DNA of 64,000 nt from Rhodothermales bacterium (GTDB lineage: Bacteria > Bacteroidota > Rhodothermia > Rhodothermales > JABDKH01): contig JABDKO010000172.1 in the NCBI GenBank assembly GCA_013002165.1, positions 34,501-98,500 on the forward strand, written 5' to 3'. Numbering within the stretch: the first letter of the stretch is position 1; the number at the start of each line of letters is the position of its first letter. Below are positions 50,939 through 59,755 of the stretch, in pieces. Below the pieces are notes generated by a model, which had not been told where the DNA came from, ran no database searches, and saw only the letters and a list, made by a program, of their open reading frames with translations. The translations under genes and the position numbers were made by a program.

Positions 50939-50972
50939 AAAAAGCTCGGTTCGTCTGCAGGCCGGGCTTTTT
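50939..50972. terminator. Intrinsic terminator AAAAAGCTCGG-(12 nt)-CCGGGCTTTTT downstream of the sqr-tusE-dsrE2 operon
   Basis: 11-bp stem with one U-G pair and a T-tract. Confidence 0.7.
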
Positions 50973-51030
50973 GCTTTCATGTCGGGTCCGCGCTCGCGAC
51001 ACCAGTCTGCTACTGTGGATATTGTGTGTA

Positions 51031-51036
51031 TATAAT
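51031..51036 (+). promoter_or_regulatory. TATAAT -10-like hexamer preceding the structured non-coding region
   Basis: Exact TATAAT; the -35 region is weak. Confidence 0.35.
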
Positions 51037-51042
51037 GTGGAT

Positions 51043-51892
51043 CAAATCAACCCGAGTTTGTTGCTGAAAGTCTCAGTCGGTGAGTATCATTGTGCAAGTG
51101 CCGAAAGGTACTGTTCCTTGACGCGACTGAGGTCTCTGGGCAACATGAGGTTAGCCCGCCAGGGTGTGAGAGCACTCCAAAATTGCTTCGGCAATTTTGC
51201 TCTTCTGCAATGCAAATTGAGGAAGATGAGTCCGGATGTGCTTGCATATCCGGGAAACCCGATGGTAGTTGAATGCGCAAGTGCTCATCTGTCATGGGGG
51301 TCATGCCGGCGAGAGGTGGTGGCAGGCCATTTTTTCGGAAATGGGTTGTCAGCATTATCCGCTGTGTGATTTGATTACGTAATTACGGGCGCAAGAAACG
51401 GTGAACGTGTTATGTAATGTGGCGAGCGAAACAACTGGCTGTGTGTCTTTGACAGAAAACGGATTCGAAACGATATAAGAATGCCTCGGCGTTCGAAGTA
51501 TCGTGTTGATTGAGAACCAAAATATCGGGTTGCTTCATTGTAACTAGGGTGGTGGTTCGTGCTTCGACAATCAGCAAATCGAAACGTGGAAGGAGGGTCT
51601 ATGACCTGTCTGGAAGCGTGTCGGAAAAGAGAATCTGAAGCGGCGGCTCGGTGCAAACCGGGAAGTGTTTTCGAGCAGCCAGCATAGCCCATCAAATGGT
51701 GGAACCGTGTGCCCATGCGGCGAAGCTGGATCTAGCGAAAGCCATGAGAATTGATGGGTCGGAAATTTAATTATTACCGACACAGAGACCTGGCCCTGTA
51801 CGGGATACGATGTATGCCTAGTGCATCGTGCATCGTCAGGGCCAACGTGTCGAGGAATTTCAGAAAAAGCTACCCATGTGGTAGCTTTTTTT
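51043..51892 (+). ncRNA. Candidate large structured RNA, class unknown, possibly a long attenuated leader of the downstream GT2 gene
   Basis: No credible ORF; many perfect nested stems with GNRA/UUCG/CUUG-type loops; ends in a perfect 11-bp intrinsic terminator. Confidence 0.65.
51864..51892 (+). terminator. Perfect 11-bp intrinsic terminator AAAAAGCTACC-CATGT-GGTAGCTTTTTTT
   Basis: Seen directly. Confidence 0.9.
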
Positions 51893-51918
51893 GTTTCAGC
51901 TAACCTCGGAGGTGAATC

Positions 51919-52578
51919 ATCCTTACGCTTCCCCAGCGAATAACGACCGCGATAGTCAACTATCGCACACCTGATCTTCTGACTACTGCTGTCGAATCGT
52001 TCAGGGTCTACTATCCGGACGTACCGCTAATTGTACTCGACAATGGGTCCGACGCTGAGACAGTTCGTGTAGTAGAGAACCTCGTACAGAGGTCAGGCAC
52101 CGCTGCGAAGGCTATTTACCTTGACACCAACGTCTACCACGGCCCGGCAATGCACCGCGCGATAAGCGCGTCAGATACACCGTATGTGTTTGTCCTCGAC
52201 AGTGATACAGAGACGCGCACCGGCGGATTTCTTGAAGAGATGCTGGACGCGTTTGAGCATGAAGATGTCTATGCCGTTGGCGAACGCTTCGTTGTAAACA
52301 AGCGAGGCTTTGCGTCGCGACGCGGCAAAATACCGGTCGCCGTCAGTGCATACATGGTTCTCGATCGGATGAAGTACGGAAAGCTGCCGCCGTTCATTCA
52401 TCACAGTTTACCCGTACTTAACAATTTTGCAGCAGCGCAGCGACGCGGTTGGATTGTGGAAGAGTTCAAGATTGACGAATTCGTTCATCATCTTGGTCCC
52501 GGGACGGCGAAGCATTCCGAGTATGGACGTGGCCCGCAAAGCTGGTTCGACTTGCTGCTGAACAAGATCGGTTTGTAA
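51919..52578 (+). CDS. GT2-type glycosyltransferase, apparent AUC start codon
   Basis: In-frame translation upstream of the tracked ATG (52150) gives ITTAIVNYRTPDLLTTAVESFRVYYPDVPLIVLDNGSD, a GT-A N terminus; later VFVLDSDTE; GGAGG at 51908-51912. Confidence 0.8.
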   Translation: MLTLPQRITTAIVNYRTPDLLTTAVESFRVYYPDVPLIVLDNGSDAETVRVVENLVQRSGTAAKAIYLDTNVYHGPAMHRAISASDTPYVFVLDSDTETRTGGFLEEMLDAFEHEDVYAVGERFVVNKRGFASRRGKIPVAVSAYMVLDRMKYGKLPPFIHHSLPVLNNFAAAQRRGWIVEEFKIDEFVHHLGPGTAKHSEYGRGPQSWFDLLLNKIGL

Positions 52579-52579
52579 T

Positions 52580-53275
52580 CTAGATCTTACCGAGGTCAAA
52601 CTCGGCCCAGTCTTCGAAAACGTAGGCATCTGTTTCCCGCCGTCGCGTCTCGTCAGGTACGTACCAGGCAACATTCCAACCCGCATCTTGTGCTCCCTCT
52701 ACATCCGATTCGTACGAATCACCGACGTATAATATTTCGGCGCCACTGAGACCTGCTTTTGCAGCTGCAAATTCGAAAAGGCGACCATCCGGTTTGAGAT
52801 ATCCAGTCGTCTCGCTGATGACTAACGCCGATAATCTGTCACGCAAATCTGTGAACGCATCCAGTTTCTTGATCTGCGTTGTTTCGAAGCCGTTCGTAAT
52901 TACTCCAACGGGAAAACTGTCGGCCAGCTGATGAAACACACGGTCGGCCCCCCTGCAATATTGCCAGTGATTTGAGTAGTGTGAGAGATAGCAGTTGCTG
53001 AGTTCGGCAGGATCGACGTCCGACACGCCAAATGAATCAACCAGACCGGCGAAACGCCTGTCCTTCAAGTCCTGTTTTGAAATGTTGCCAAGAGCATAGT
53101 CGCGCCACAGGCCGAGATTGGTCCTGTGATACGTTGTCAGGATTTCCTGCAGATCATGACCGTTGAAGACATGGTCATATTGCTGCACGGTAGCCGTCAA
53201 GGCCTGCCGCTCAGCGTGACCATGATCGAGTAGCGTGTCGTCAAGATCGAAGTAGATAAACCGAATGTCAGGCAT
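52580..53275 (-). CDS. HAD superfamily hydrolase (YjjG-like)
   Basis: FIYFDLDDTLLDHGHAE; VGVITNGFE; LYVGDSYESDVEGAQDAGW. Confidence 0.92.
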   Translation of the reverse strand: MPDIRFIYFDLDDTLLDHGHAERQALTATVQQYDHVFNGHDLQEILTTYHRTNLGLWRDYALGNISKQDLKDRRFAGLVDSFGVSDVDPAELSNCYLSHYSNHWQYCRGADRVFHQLADSFPVGVITNGFETTQIKKLDAFTDLRDRLSALVISETTGYLKPDGRLFEFAAAKAGLSGAEILYVGDSYESDVEGAQDAGWNVAWYVPDETRRRETDAYVFEDWAEFDLGKI

Positions 53276-53284
53276 TGATACAGA

Positions 53285-54424
53285 CTAGTTTAAAGCTTTC
53301 TCGAACATTGCATACTCTTTGTCCACGACTGCGTTCAGTTGCTTGAGAGCACTCAGCAGTCGGGGGTTGGTGTCGAGCACCCAACTCATTTCACATCCCG
53401 AATATCCAAGTCGCTGTCCGTTTTCAATTGTAGCCAGGTTCAGCAGCGCATCGAGGCCCCGGCCGCGATAGGATGGACGAATACCCATCAACGCTGTCCG
53501 ACACTCTCGAATCCCAACTACCTTTGCCTGAAAGAGAATCTTAGGAAGCCCCAGAGGAAGAAGCCGCCCATTTTTTACCTTGATCAGCGCCTCGTTTAGA
53601 TTCGGAAGCGTAATACTGAAGGCAAATGGGACTCCATCATCTTCAAGAATCAATACAAGTCCCGGATCGAGGACCTGCTTCATTTCAGCCGCCAGCTGTT
53701 TGAACTCATTATCCGTCATGGGCACATGGCCCCAGTTCTCTGACCAGGCCTCATTGAAAATCTCCAGGACCTCTGCTGCATCCTCGTTAAAACGAGACAT
53801 GTCCATAGTACGAATGGTTATGTTCGGATTTCGATGCTTGACAACTTTGACACCTCGTTCAAGCCTTTCCGTCTCTACATACTTCTTGTGGACGTAGTAC
53901 GCCCACATGGTCATTGCCCTCTCGTACCCATGATTTAGGAGATACTCCTCGTAATACGGTTTATTGTATGGCATCAAGATCGATGGGCAGCGATCAAACC
54001 CATCGACCAGTAGTCCGGAAGTGTCATTGATGGTCGGATTAGTAGGGCCGCGGACAGCCCGGAGGCCGTTGTCGACGTGCCACTCGTCAACTGCCGTCAG
54101 TAGTGCAGTAGCAACATCAGGATCTTCGACGCACTCAAAAAATCCGAAGAAGCCCGTCGCGTCGGAGTGGGTCTGAAGGTGCATACCATTCCTGATCGCA
54201 GCGATGCGTCCTACTACTACGTCATTTGCGTCAACGGCTATCAGGGGTTGAATCTTTCCGTGCTCGAAGAAGGCATTCTTCCCGGGGTTGAGCACCTTGC
54301 CAACGTCCATCCTGAGGGGAGGGACAAAGTATTCAGAATCACGATACAGGTCGTACTGAAAATCGATAAACCGTGACAGATTCTTTCCGGAGTCTGCAGG
54401 TACTACCGAGATTCCACGAGCCAT
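53285..54424 (-). CDS. GNAT-domain protein adjacent to SPT (candidate bacterial ceramide synthase)
   Basis: ALMGIRPSYRGRGLDALLNLATIENGQRLGYSGCEMSWVLDTN GNAT motif; RGPTNPTINDTSGLLVDGF. Confidence 0.75.
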   Translation of the reverse strand: MARGISVVPADSGKNLSRFIDFQYDLYRDSEYFVPPLRMDVGKVLNPGKNAFFEHGKIQPLIAVDANDVVVGRIAAIRNGMHLQTHSDATGFFGFFECVEDPDVATALLTAVDEWHVDNGLRAVRGPTNPTINDTSGLLVDGFDRCPSILMPYNKPYYEEYLLNHGYERAMTMWAYYVHKKYVETERLERGVKVVKHRNPNITIRTMDMSRFNEDAAEVLEIFNEAWSENWGHVPMTDNEFKQLAAEMKQVLDPGLVLILEDDGVPFAFSITLPNLNEALIKVKNGRLLPLGLPKILFQAKVVGIRECRTALMGIRPSYRGRGLDALLNLATIENGQRLGYSGCEMSWVLDTNPRLLSALKQLNAVVDKEYAMFEKALN

Positions 54425-54436
54425 ACTCCTTACTTT

Positions 54437-55741
54437 CTATCCCGCCAGTGCACTGGTTCCGGTTCCAACAACGCCGTGCTTCCGGCCGACTTTTCGAAAT
54501 GCATCCAGAATAAAATCAAGATCGTCGTTGGTATGAGTCGCCATGTAGGACGTGCGCATTAGCGATTGGCCTCGCGGTACGGCAGGAGGAACGACAGCGT
54601 TGACAAAGACGCCAGCGTCCAACAGGTCACGCCAGAACTCAAAGCTGACCATCATATCTCCAATAACGACTGGAATGATAGGCGACTGACTTGTCCAGAC
54701 GTTGAAGCCTGCATCAGCAAATCCTTTGCGCATGTAATCAGAAATTTCCCACAAGCGATCCAGCCGCCACGTTTCAGCCTGTAAAATATCAAGCGATTTC
54801 AGGACTGTAGCAACATTTGCCGGCGGCATCGATGCGCTGAAAATATGCGCGGAAGCATGATGTCTGACAAATTCCATAACGTCGGATGCTCCGACGCAAA
54901 AACCACCGAGTGAGGCAAAGCTCTTGGAAAAAGTCCCGGTGATCAGATCTACACTGGAGTTCAAATCGTGATACGCTGAGCTGCCTTTTCCGCCTGGTCC
55001 GATAACACCGACAGCATGTGCATCGTCGACCATCAGGACAGCGCCGAACTCTTCGGCCAATTCAACAAGCTGCGGAATATGTGCAACAACTCCGCTCATT
55101 GAGAAGACGCCATCGGTTACAATCAGCTTGCCGGCATCCGGATGTTCGACCGAGGCTTTCTCAAGAAGTTTGCGCAGATGAATCGTATCGTTGTGGCGGA
55201 ACCTGATTGTTTTTGCCAGGCTGACCTGTGTACCGGCTACGATGCAGGCGTGATTGTCTTTGTCCGAGAAGATCAGATCGTTCTTGCCAGTCAAAGACTG
55301 GATCAGTCCCTGATTGGTCATGTACCCGGTGGAGAAAAGGACGCACGCTTCTTTGCCCATAAAATCAGCAAGGCGACTTTCCAATTCGATGTGTAAGTCA
55401 AGGGTGCCGTTCAGGAAGCGGCTGCCTGTACATCCAGTGCCGTACTGGTCAATGGCGTTCATTGCGGCTTCCTTGACTCGAGGGTCGGATGTTAAGCCGA
55501 GATAATTGTTCGAGCCAGCCATGATGACTTCCTTGCCATTGATAATAGCACGGGTTCCGTCATTTCTCTCGATCGCTCGAAACCATGGGTAAAGGCGCTG
55601 ATCGTGGACCTGCGCATAGAGGGACTCGGGCCCGATGAACTCCGATACCTTCGAAAACAGTGATGGCCTGGGTTGATCGTTAAGAACCACACGTTCAACC
55701 GCACCATTCGACTCGTTTCTCCTTTCGCTGGATTTGCTCAT
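54437..55741 (-). CDS. Alpha-oxoamine synthase, serine palmitoyltransferase-like
   Basis: GSNNYLGLTSDPRV, YGTGCTGSRFLNGTLDLHIELE, VDDAHAVGVIG, TGTFSKSFASLGGF (PLP Lys). Confidence 0.85.
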   Translation of the reverse strand: MSKSSERRNESNGAVERVVLNDQPRPSLFSKVSEFIGPESLYAQVHDQRLYPWFRAIERNDGTRAIINGKEVIMAGSNNYLGLTSDPRVKEAAMNAIDQYGTGCTGSRFLNGTLDLHIELESRLADFMGKEACVLFSTGYMTNQGLIQSLTGKNDLIFSDKDNHACIVAGTQVSLAKTIRFRHNDTIHLRKLLEKASVEHPDAGKLIVTDGVFSMSGVVAHIPQLVELAEEFGAVLMVDDAHAVGVIGPGGKGSSAYHDLNSSVDLITGTFSKSFASLGGFCVGASDVMEFVRHHASAHIFSASMPPANVATVLKSLDILQAETWRLDRLWEISDYMRKGFADAGFNVWTSQSPIIPVVIGDMMVSFEFWRDLLDAGVFVNAVVPPAVPRGQSLMRTSYMATHTNDDLDFILDAFRKVGRKHGVVGTGTSALAG

Positions 55742-55853
55742 ATGGGCACGTCGCGCAGCCGGGGTGGCCGCTTCAAAATAGTCAAGCTGTAAAGGTACGC
55801 CTTTTGGGTTACTTTCGGAAAATGCGTCGAGTACCGTGGTAACACACGTATTA

Positions 55854-56966
55854 TCAGGCTGTTATGCCTGTTAATGATTTCGCTCCCTGATTTTGCGCCG
55901 ATTCGGTGTATTCGTCCAATACAGACTCGATACAGCGAATTGCGGCCTCGTTTCCGCACTGTACAGGCTCCCTGCGAATTCCCTCATGGGAGTATTCGGA
56001 TAGGAAGTTCTGAATTTGTTTACTGCTCAGGTCACCTTCAATGACGGCTTCACCGTATCCGGATTCAACCAGAAAGTGAGCATTAAGAGTCTGTTCAAAA
56101 ATCCCCCGATTAGGCATTACAAGAATCGGTTTTCCCAGATACAACGCTTCACTCATCAAGGTGAAACCTGCGGTACAGATTATAGCACGGCAGGATCCCA
56201 TATCACGTAAGAACCCGTCAATCGAGGGCTTCTTAAAAACAATATTCTCCGAGCTGTAATGCGCGAGCTCTTCCGGGAAGTTATAAATGACATATTTCAG
56301 ACCGGTCTGCACAAACTCGTCGAGCACATGTTCGGAAGATCCGGGTTGGTTGAAGTAAACCAGAATATGGTCTTCGATTGTCGGTTGAAGATTCATGACC
56401 TCCGGGCGGATGATCGGGCCGACCAGCGTCGTTGATGCCGGATCTTTGACCTTCGGGAAATAGAAAGACGTCAGAAGTGTGTGGACAGCATTGGCAGGAG
56501 CGACAAGGTTGATTGCGATCGAGGTCGAAAGAGCCTGCATCTTGCACCCTTCAGGAATTTTGTATTTCGTTTTTGTAACGACTTCCTGGTGATTGAATGA
56601 CAAGACGGGAATGCCGAGCTTCCCGGCAGCGCGTGGTGAGAACGCTTCGAAGTCCGTGATAACCAAATCGGCATTTATACCGCGAAACGAATCAACGAGC
56701 TGTTCGACAATAGAGTTGAGTCCGAAAATCCGCCTCCCGTTACGCCAGAGTGTTCGGATCATCTTCAGCTCGTTCTTTTCAACAACCTGTCGCAGCGGAG
56801 GCACCGGGATGACTGTTTCTGATCGCGACTCCAGCACTTCACGAGCTGTACCGCCACAACAGAAAAAAACATCGTGCCCGCGTAACCGGAGTTCATCGGA
56901 TATGGCCATTACGCGCGACGAGTGGCCTCGTCCCTGTCCGCTTAGCGCATAAATGATTTTGGCCAT
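55854..56966 (-). CDS. GT-B fold glycosyltransferase (GT28/MurG-like)
   Basis: MAKIIYALSGQGRGHSSRVMAISDELRLRGHDVFF; ICTAGFTLMSEALYLGKPILVMPNRGIFEQTLNAHFL. Confidence 0.85.
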   Translation of the reverse strand: MAKIIYALSGQGRGHSSRVMAISDELRLRGHDVFFCCGGTAREVLESRSETVIPVPPLRQVVEKNELKMIRTLWRNGRRIFGLNSIVEQLVDSFRGINADLVITDFEAFSPRAAGKLGIPVLSFNHQEVVTKTKYKIPEGCKMQALSTSIAINLVAPANAVHTLLTSFYFPKVKDPASTTLVGPIIRPEVMNLQPTIEDHILVYFNQPGSSEHVLDEFVQTGLKYVIYNFPEELAHYSSENIVFKKPSIDGFLRDMGSCRAIICTAGFTLMSEALYLGKPILVMPNRGIFEQTLNAHFLVESGYGEAVIEGDLSSKQIQNFLSEYSHEGIRREPVQCGNEAAIRCIESVLDEYTESAQNQGAKSLTGITA

Positions 56967-57038
56967 GGAGTGCCTGATGATTACATGATATCTGCCGCGG
57001 AGCGATAGGGTCGCTATTACGGGCGAATGCGCATTTGG

Positions 57039-57608
57039 TTATCCGCCGATTTCGAGCATCAATGAGGCACCCTTTGCTTTTGGTACCACTCGAAGGGACA
57101 GGTCATCACCAATATCAAATTCAAGAAGATGAGCACTAACATACGCATCCAGCGTAGAAAGTGCGTAAACAATGCTCATTCCGAGAATAGCAAGATCACG
57201 GTTTCGTCGGAGGTTGTCCCGAATCGGCTCCAGTGATCCAGAAGATATTTGAGTCAGACCTTCGCGCGTCAGGAGACGAACGTAGTGTGATTCGAAATTG
57301 AGGAACGGATTCACATCTGCCTGCCCGTTTGCAACCTCTTCATCCCACGCCTTGAACAAGAACGCACGGCGGTACAGCAGATACTCCGAGTTCGTATCGA
57401 GTACGACGTACGTTAGTAGCCCCAGCCCTGCATAGACGATCGGGACCTTGTAGTACTGGCGGTTATAGAGCTGGCCCCAACCCGGAACAGCCAACGATCT
57501 GACCAGCGCTCCGCGAGGGGAATGCTCACGTTGTGCAGTCACATCCATCGCAATAGACCCGGTGAGCAGCCAGACGGCGAAAGCGGCGATCAGGACTTTT
57601 GAGTCCAA
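57039..57608 (-). CDS. DUF5683 family membrane protein
   Basis: ALVRSLAVPGWGQLYNRQYYKVPIVYAGLGLLTY; the ORF-track extension overlaps parB, so the start is set at a TTG near 57608 (ATG at 57659 also possible). Confidence 0.75.
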   Translation of the reverse strand: MDSKVLIAAFAVWLLTGSIAMDVTAQREHSPRGALVRSLAVPGWGQLYNRQYYKVPIVYAGLGLLTYVVLDTNSEYLLYRRAFLFKAWDEEVANGQADVNPFLNFESHYVRLLTREGLTQISSGSLEPIRDNLRRNRDLAILGMSIVYALSTLDAYVSAHLLEFDIGDDLSLRVVPKAKGASLMLEIGG

Positions 57609-57621
57609 ACGCAGACGTCTT

Positions 57622-58557
57622 CTATTCGAGAAGTAATTCGGCAAGGCGATCGAGGTCATCATCTGAGTAGAACGAGATTTCGATACGCCCGCCATTGCCG
57701 CCGTCCCTTTTGATGTGAACATGCGTTCCGAATTTCCCGCGGATAGCATCGGTATACGTTTGTACCTGAAGACTGTCGCGGGAGGTAACAACGGAGACTG
57801 GTTTCTGAACGGCAGTCTTTTTTTCTTCGGGGCTGTTAAGATCGCGAACGATCTGTTCGATTGACCGGACCGAAAGATCCTCACGGATAACACGTTGCGC
57901 AAGTTTTGTTTGCTCCTGTTGATCATCAACTGCAAGCAAGGATCGCGCATGGCCAACACTCAATTTTCCTGATCGGAGTAATGCCTGGACATCAGGAGAT
58001 AACTTGAGCAGTCGAAGAATATTTGTGACCGTTGACCGGCTTTTGCCAACTTTGTCAGCAACGTGTTCCTGGGTCAAGCCACACTCGTCAATAAGGCGCT
58101 GGTAACCTACAGCAATCTCAATCGGGTCGAGATTCTCTCGCTGGATATTTTCGACAATCGCCATTTCAAGCATTGCTTCAACATCAGCTTCGCGAACATA
58201 TGCCGGTACCTTCGTGAGGCCAGCCATTCTGGATGCACGCAGTCTCCGTTCGCCGGAAATCAGTTCGTAGGAATTGTCTTCCTTGTGCCTGACAGTCAAT
58301 GGTTGAATGATTCCAAGCTGCTTGATCGAAGTGGCCAGCTCCGCAAGAGCATCTTCATTGAATGACGTTCGAGGCTGGTACGGATTGGCGGAAATCAAGT
58401 CGATCGGGATCTCGGAAACTCTGCCCTGCTTGATTACACGATCTTCGAAGTCGTAGAGTCCACGGTGGGTGTCAGATCTGTCGGTTCCCTCTCGAGTTTC
58501 GGTGGCGGTCGACAGGAGTGCATCCAAACCGCGCCCGAGTACTGCTTTTTTTGCCAT
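57622..58557 (-). CDS. parB: Chromosome partitioning protein ParB/Spo0J
   Basis: NPYQPRTSFNEDALAELATSIKQLGIIQPLTVR; ELISGERRLRASRMAGL. Confidence 0.97.
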   Translation of the reverse strand: MAKKAVLGRGLDALLSTATETREGTDRSDTHRGLYDFEDRVIKQGRVSEIPIDLISANPYQPRTSFNEDALAELATSIKQLGIIQPLTVRHKEDNSYELISGERRLRASRMAGLTKVPAYVREADVEAMLEMAIVENIQRENLDPIEIAVGYQRLIDECGLTQEHVADKVGKSRSTVTNILRLLKLSPDVQALLRSGKLSVGHARSLLAVDDQQEQTKLAQRVIREDLSVRSIEQIVRDLNSPEEKKTAVQKPVSVVTSRDSLQVQTYTDAIRGKFGTHVHIKRDGGNGGRIEISFYSDDDLDRLAELLLE

Positions 58558-58592
58558 GGTCGTCGATTCCTATTTGCTTGCCTGCGAGTAGA

Positions 58593-59441
58593 TCATAGTG
58601 CTGGTGGAGCAGTTTCTACGTCTTGTAAATTGTGATCGGGTTCCGGCTCTGAGTGTTCCTCGTCGTCACGAGTCTGACTATTGTTACGAAGCACTTCCAT
58701 TGCCAGCCCGATGTAGTTCTTCGCGCCGATACAGACCGCGTCGTACATCAAGACCGGCTTACCGAAGCTGGGAGCCTCCGACAGTCGAACGTTGCGTTGG
58801 ACAATTGTGTTGAAGACTTTCGGCCCGAAGTATCGGCGCACTTCATCGGCAACCTGGTTTGCAAGACGAAGCCTTGTATCGAACATCGTAAGAACCACTC
58901 CTTCGATATCGAGTTCGGGGTTCAGGTTCTGTCTGACGATTTTGATCGTGTTCAGGAGCTGCCCTAGCCCTTCGAGCGCGAAATACTCTGCCTGAACGGG
59001 TATGAGAACGGAGTCAGCTGCCGTAAGAGCGTTCAAGGTCAGGAGCCCAAGCGACGGAGGGCAATCGATGACCACAAAATCGTACTTGCTTTTTACCGAT
59101 TGTGTCGCTTTCTGGAGTATGCGTTCGCGTTCCGGGACGTCGATCATCTCAATTTCAGCACCGACAAGATTGATATGGCTCGGCACGACATCCAGGAACG
59201 GTACATCCGGTTCCTGAACAGCCTCTTCGAGAGTGCTTGCCCCAATGAGTACCTCATAGCTTGTCGGCTGCCCATCGGTTGCAATAATTCCGAGACCTGA
59301 GCTGCAGTTTGCCTGCGGGTCAAAATCAATAAGCAGTGTTCGATGTTCCGTCGCAGCCAGTGACGTCGCAAGGTTAACCGCAGTCGTAGTTTTTCCAACT
59401 CCACCTTTCTGGTTCGCAACGGCGATTATCTTTCCCATCAA
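58593..59441 (-). CDS. parA: Chromosome partitioning ATPase ParA/Soj
   Basis: IIAVANQKGGVGKTTTAVNLATSLA deviant Walker A. Confidence 0.97.
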   Translation of the reverse strand: MMGKIIAVANQKGGVGKTTTAVNLATSLAATEHRTLLIDFDPQANCSSGLGIIATDGQPTSYEVLIGASTLEEAVQEPDVPFLDVVPSHINLVGAEIEMIDVPERERILQKATQSVKSKYDFVVIDCPPSLGLLTLNALTAADSVLIPVQAEYFALEGLGQLLNTIKIVRQNLNPELDIEGVVLTMFDTRLRLANQVADEVRRYFGPKVFNTIVQRNVRLSEAPSFGKPVLMYDAVCIGAKNYIGLAMEVLRNNSQTRDDEEHSEPEPDHNLQDVETAPPAL

Positions 59442-59755
59442 ACTATTGCAGTTTACTCTGGTTATACTACGGCGAGGTACACGGTCTCAGTGGTGACGAA
59501 ACTTGCGGCATCATTCTCAATCGCATCCATTGCAAGATGCGCAGTAAAAATAGAGGTGGTCCCCGATCGGCCAACCTTTGACGCTCCGCAATGGAAATCG
59601 TTGAAAATCGCCGATTAGGGCATAATTTATGAACAAACGGGTTCGCAACCAATTAGACTGTTTCCCAGGATACTAAACGAAAACACCTTTAAAGCGCATT
59701 TGGTCCGTTGTTAATAACAGGATCGTGATGTTAGTAAGTTTTAGTCTGTTTTGAC

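Noticed and set aside
51222-51290. Hammerhead-ribozyme resemblance (GATGAGTCC...GGGAAAC) in the structured region
   Set aside because: The invariant CUGAUGA reads AAGAUGA here, the stem II closing pair is missing, and the segment pairs perfectly with CTCATCT at 51284-51290, so the hammerhead core is unlikely.
50878-51369. 163-aa ORF spanning the terminator and the structured RNA region
   Set aside because: Crosses an intrinsic terminator and several perfect hairpins, has no recognisable motif, and the region reads as non-coding.
51043-51892. Group II intron, RNase P RNA or tmRNA explanation of the structured region
   Set aside because: By eye there is no domain V (AGCCGUAU...GAAA...ACGGUU), no GAGGAAAGUCC-type RNase P element and no tRNA-like ends. 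A covariance-model search is still needed.
59442-59755. parS or replication-origin-like site upstream of parA (TGTTTCCCAGGATACT near 59660)
   Set aside because: Only the TGTTTC half resembles parS; the second half is absent and no DnaA-box cluster was evident.
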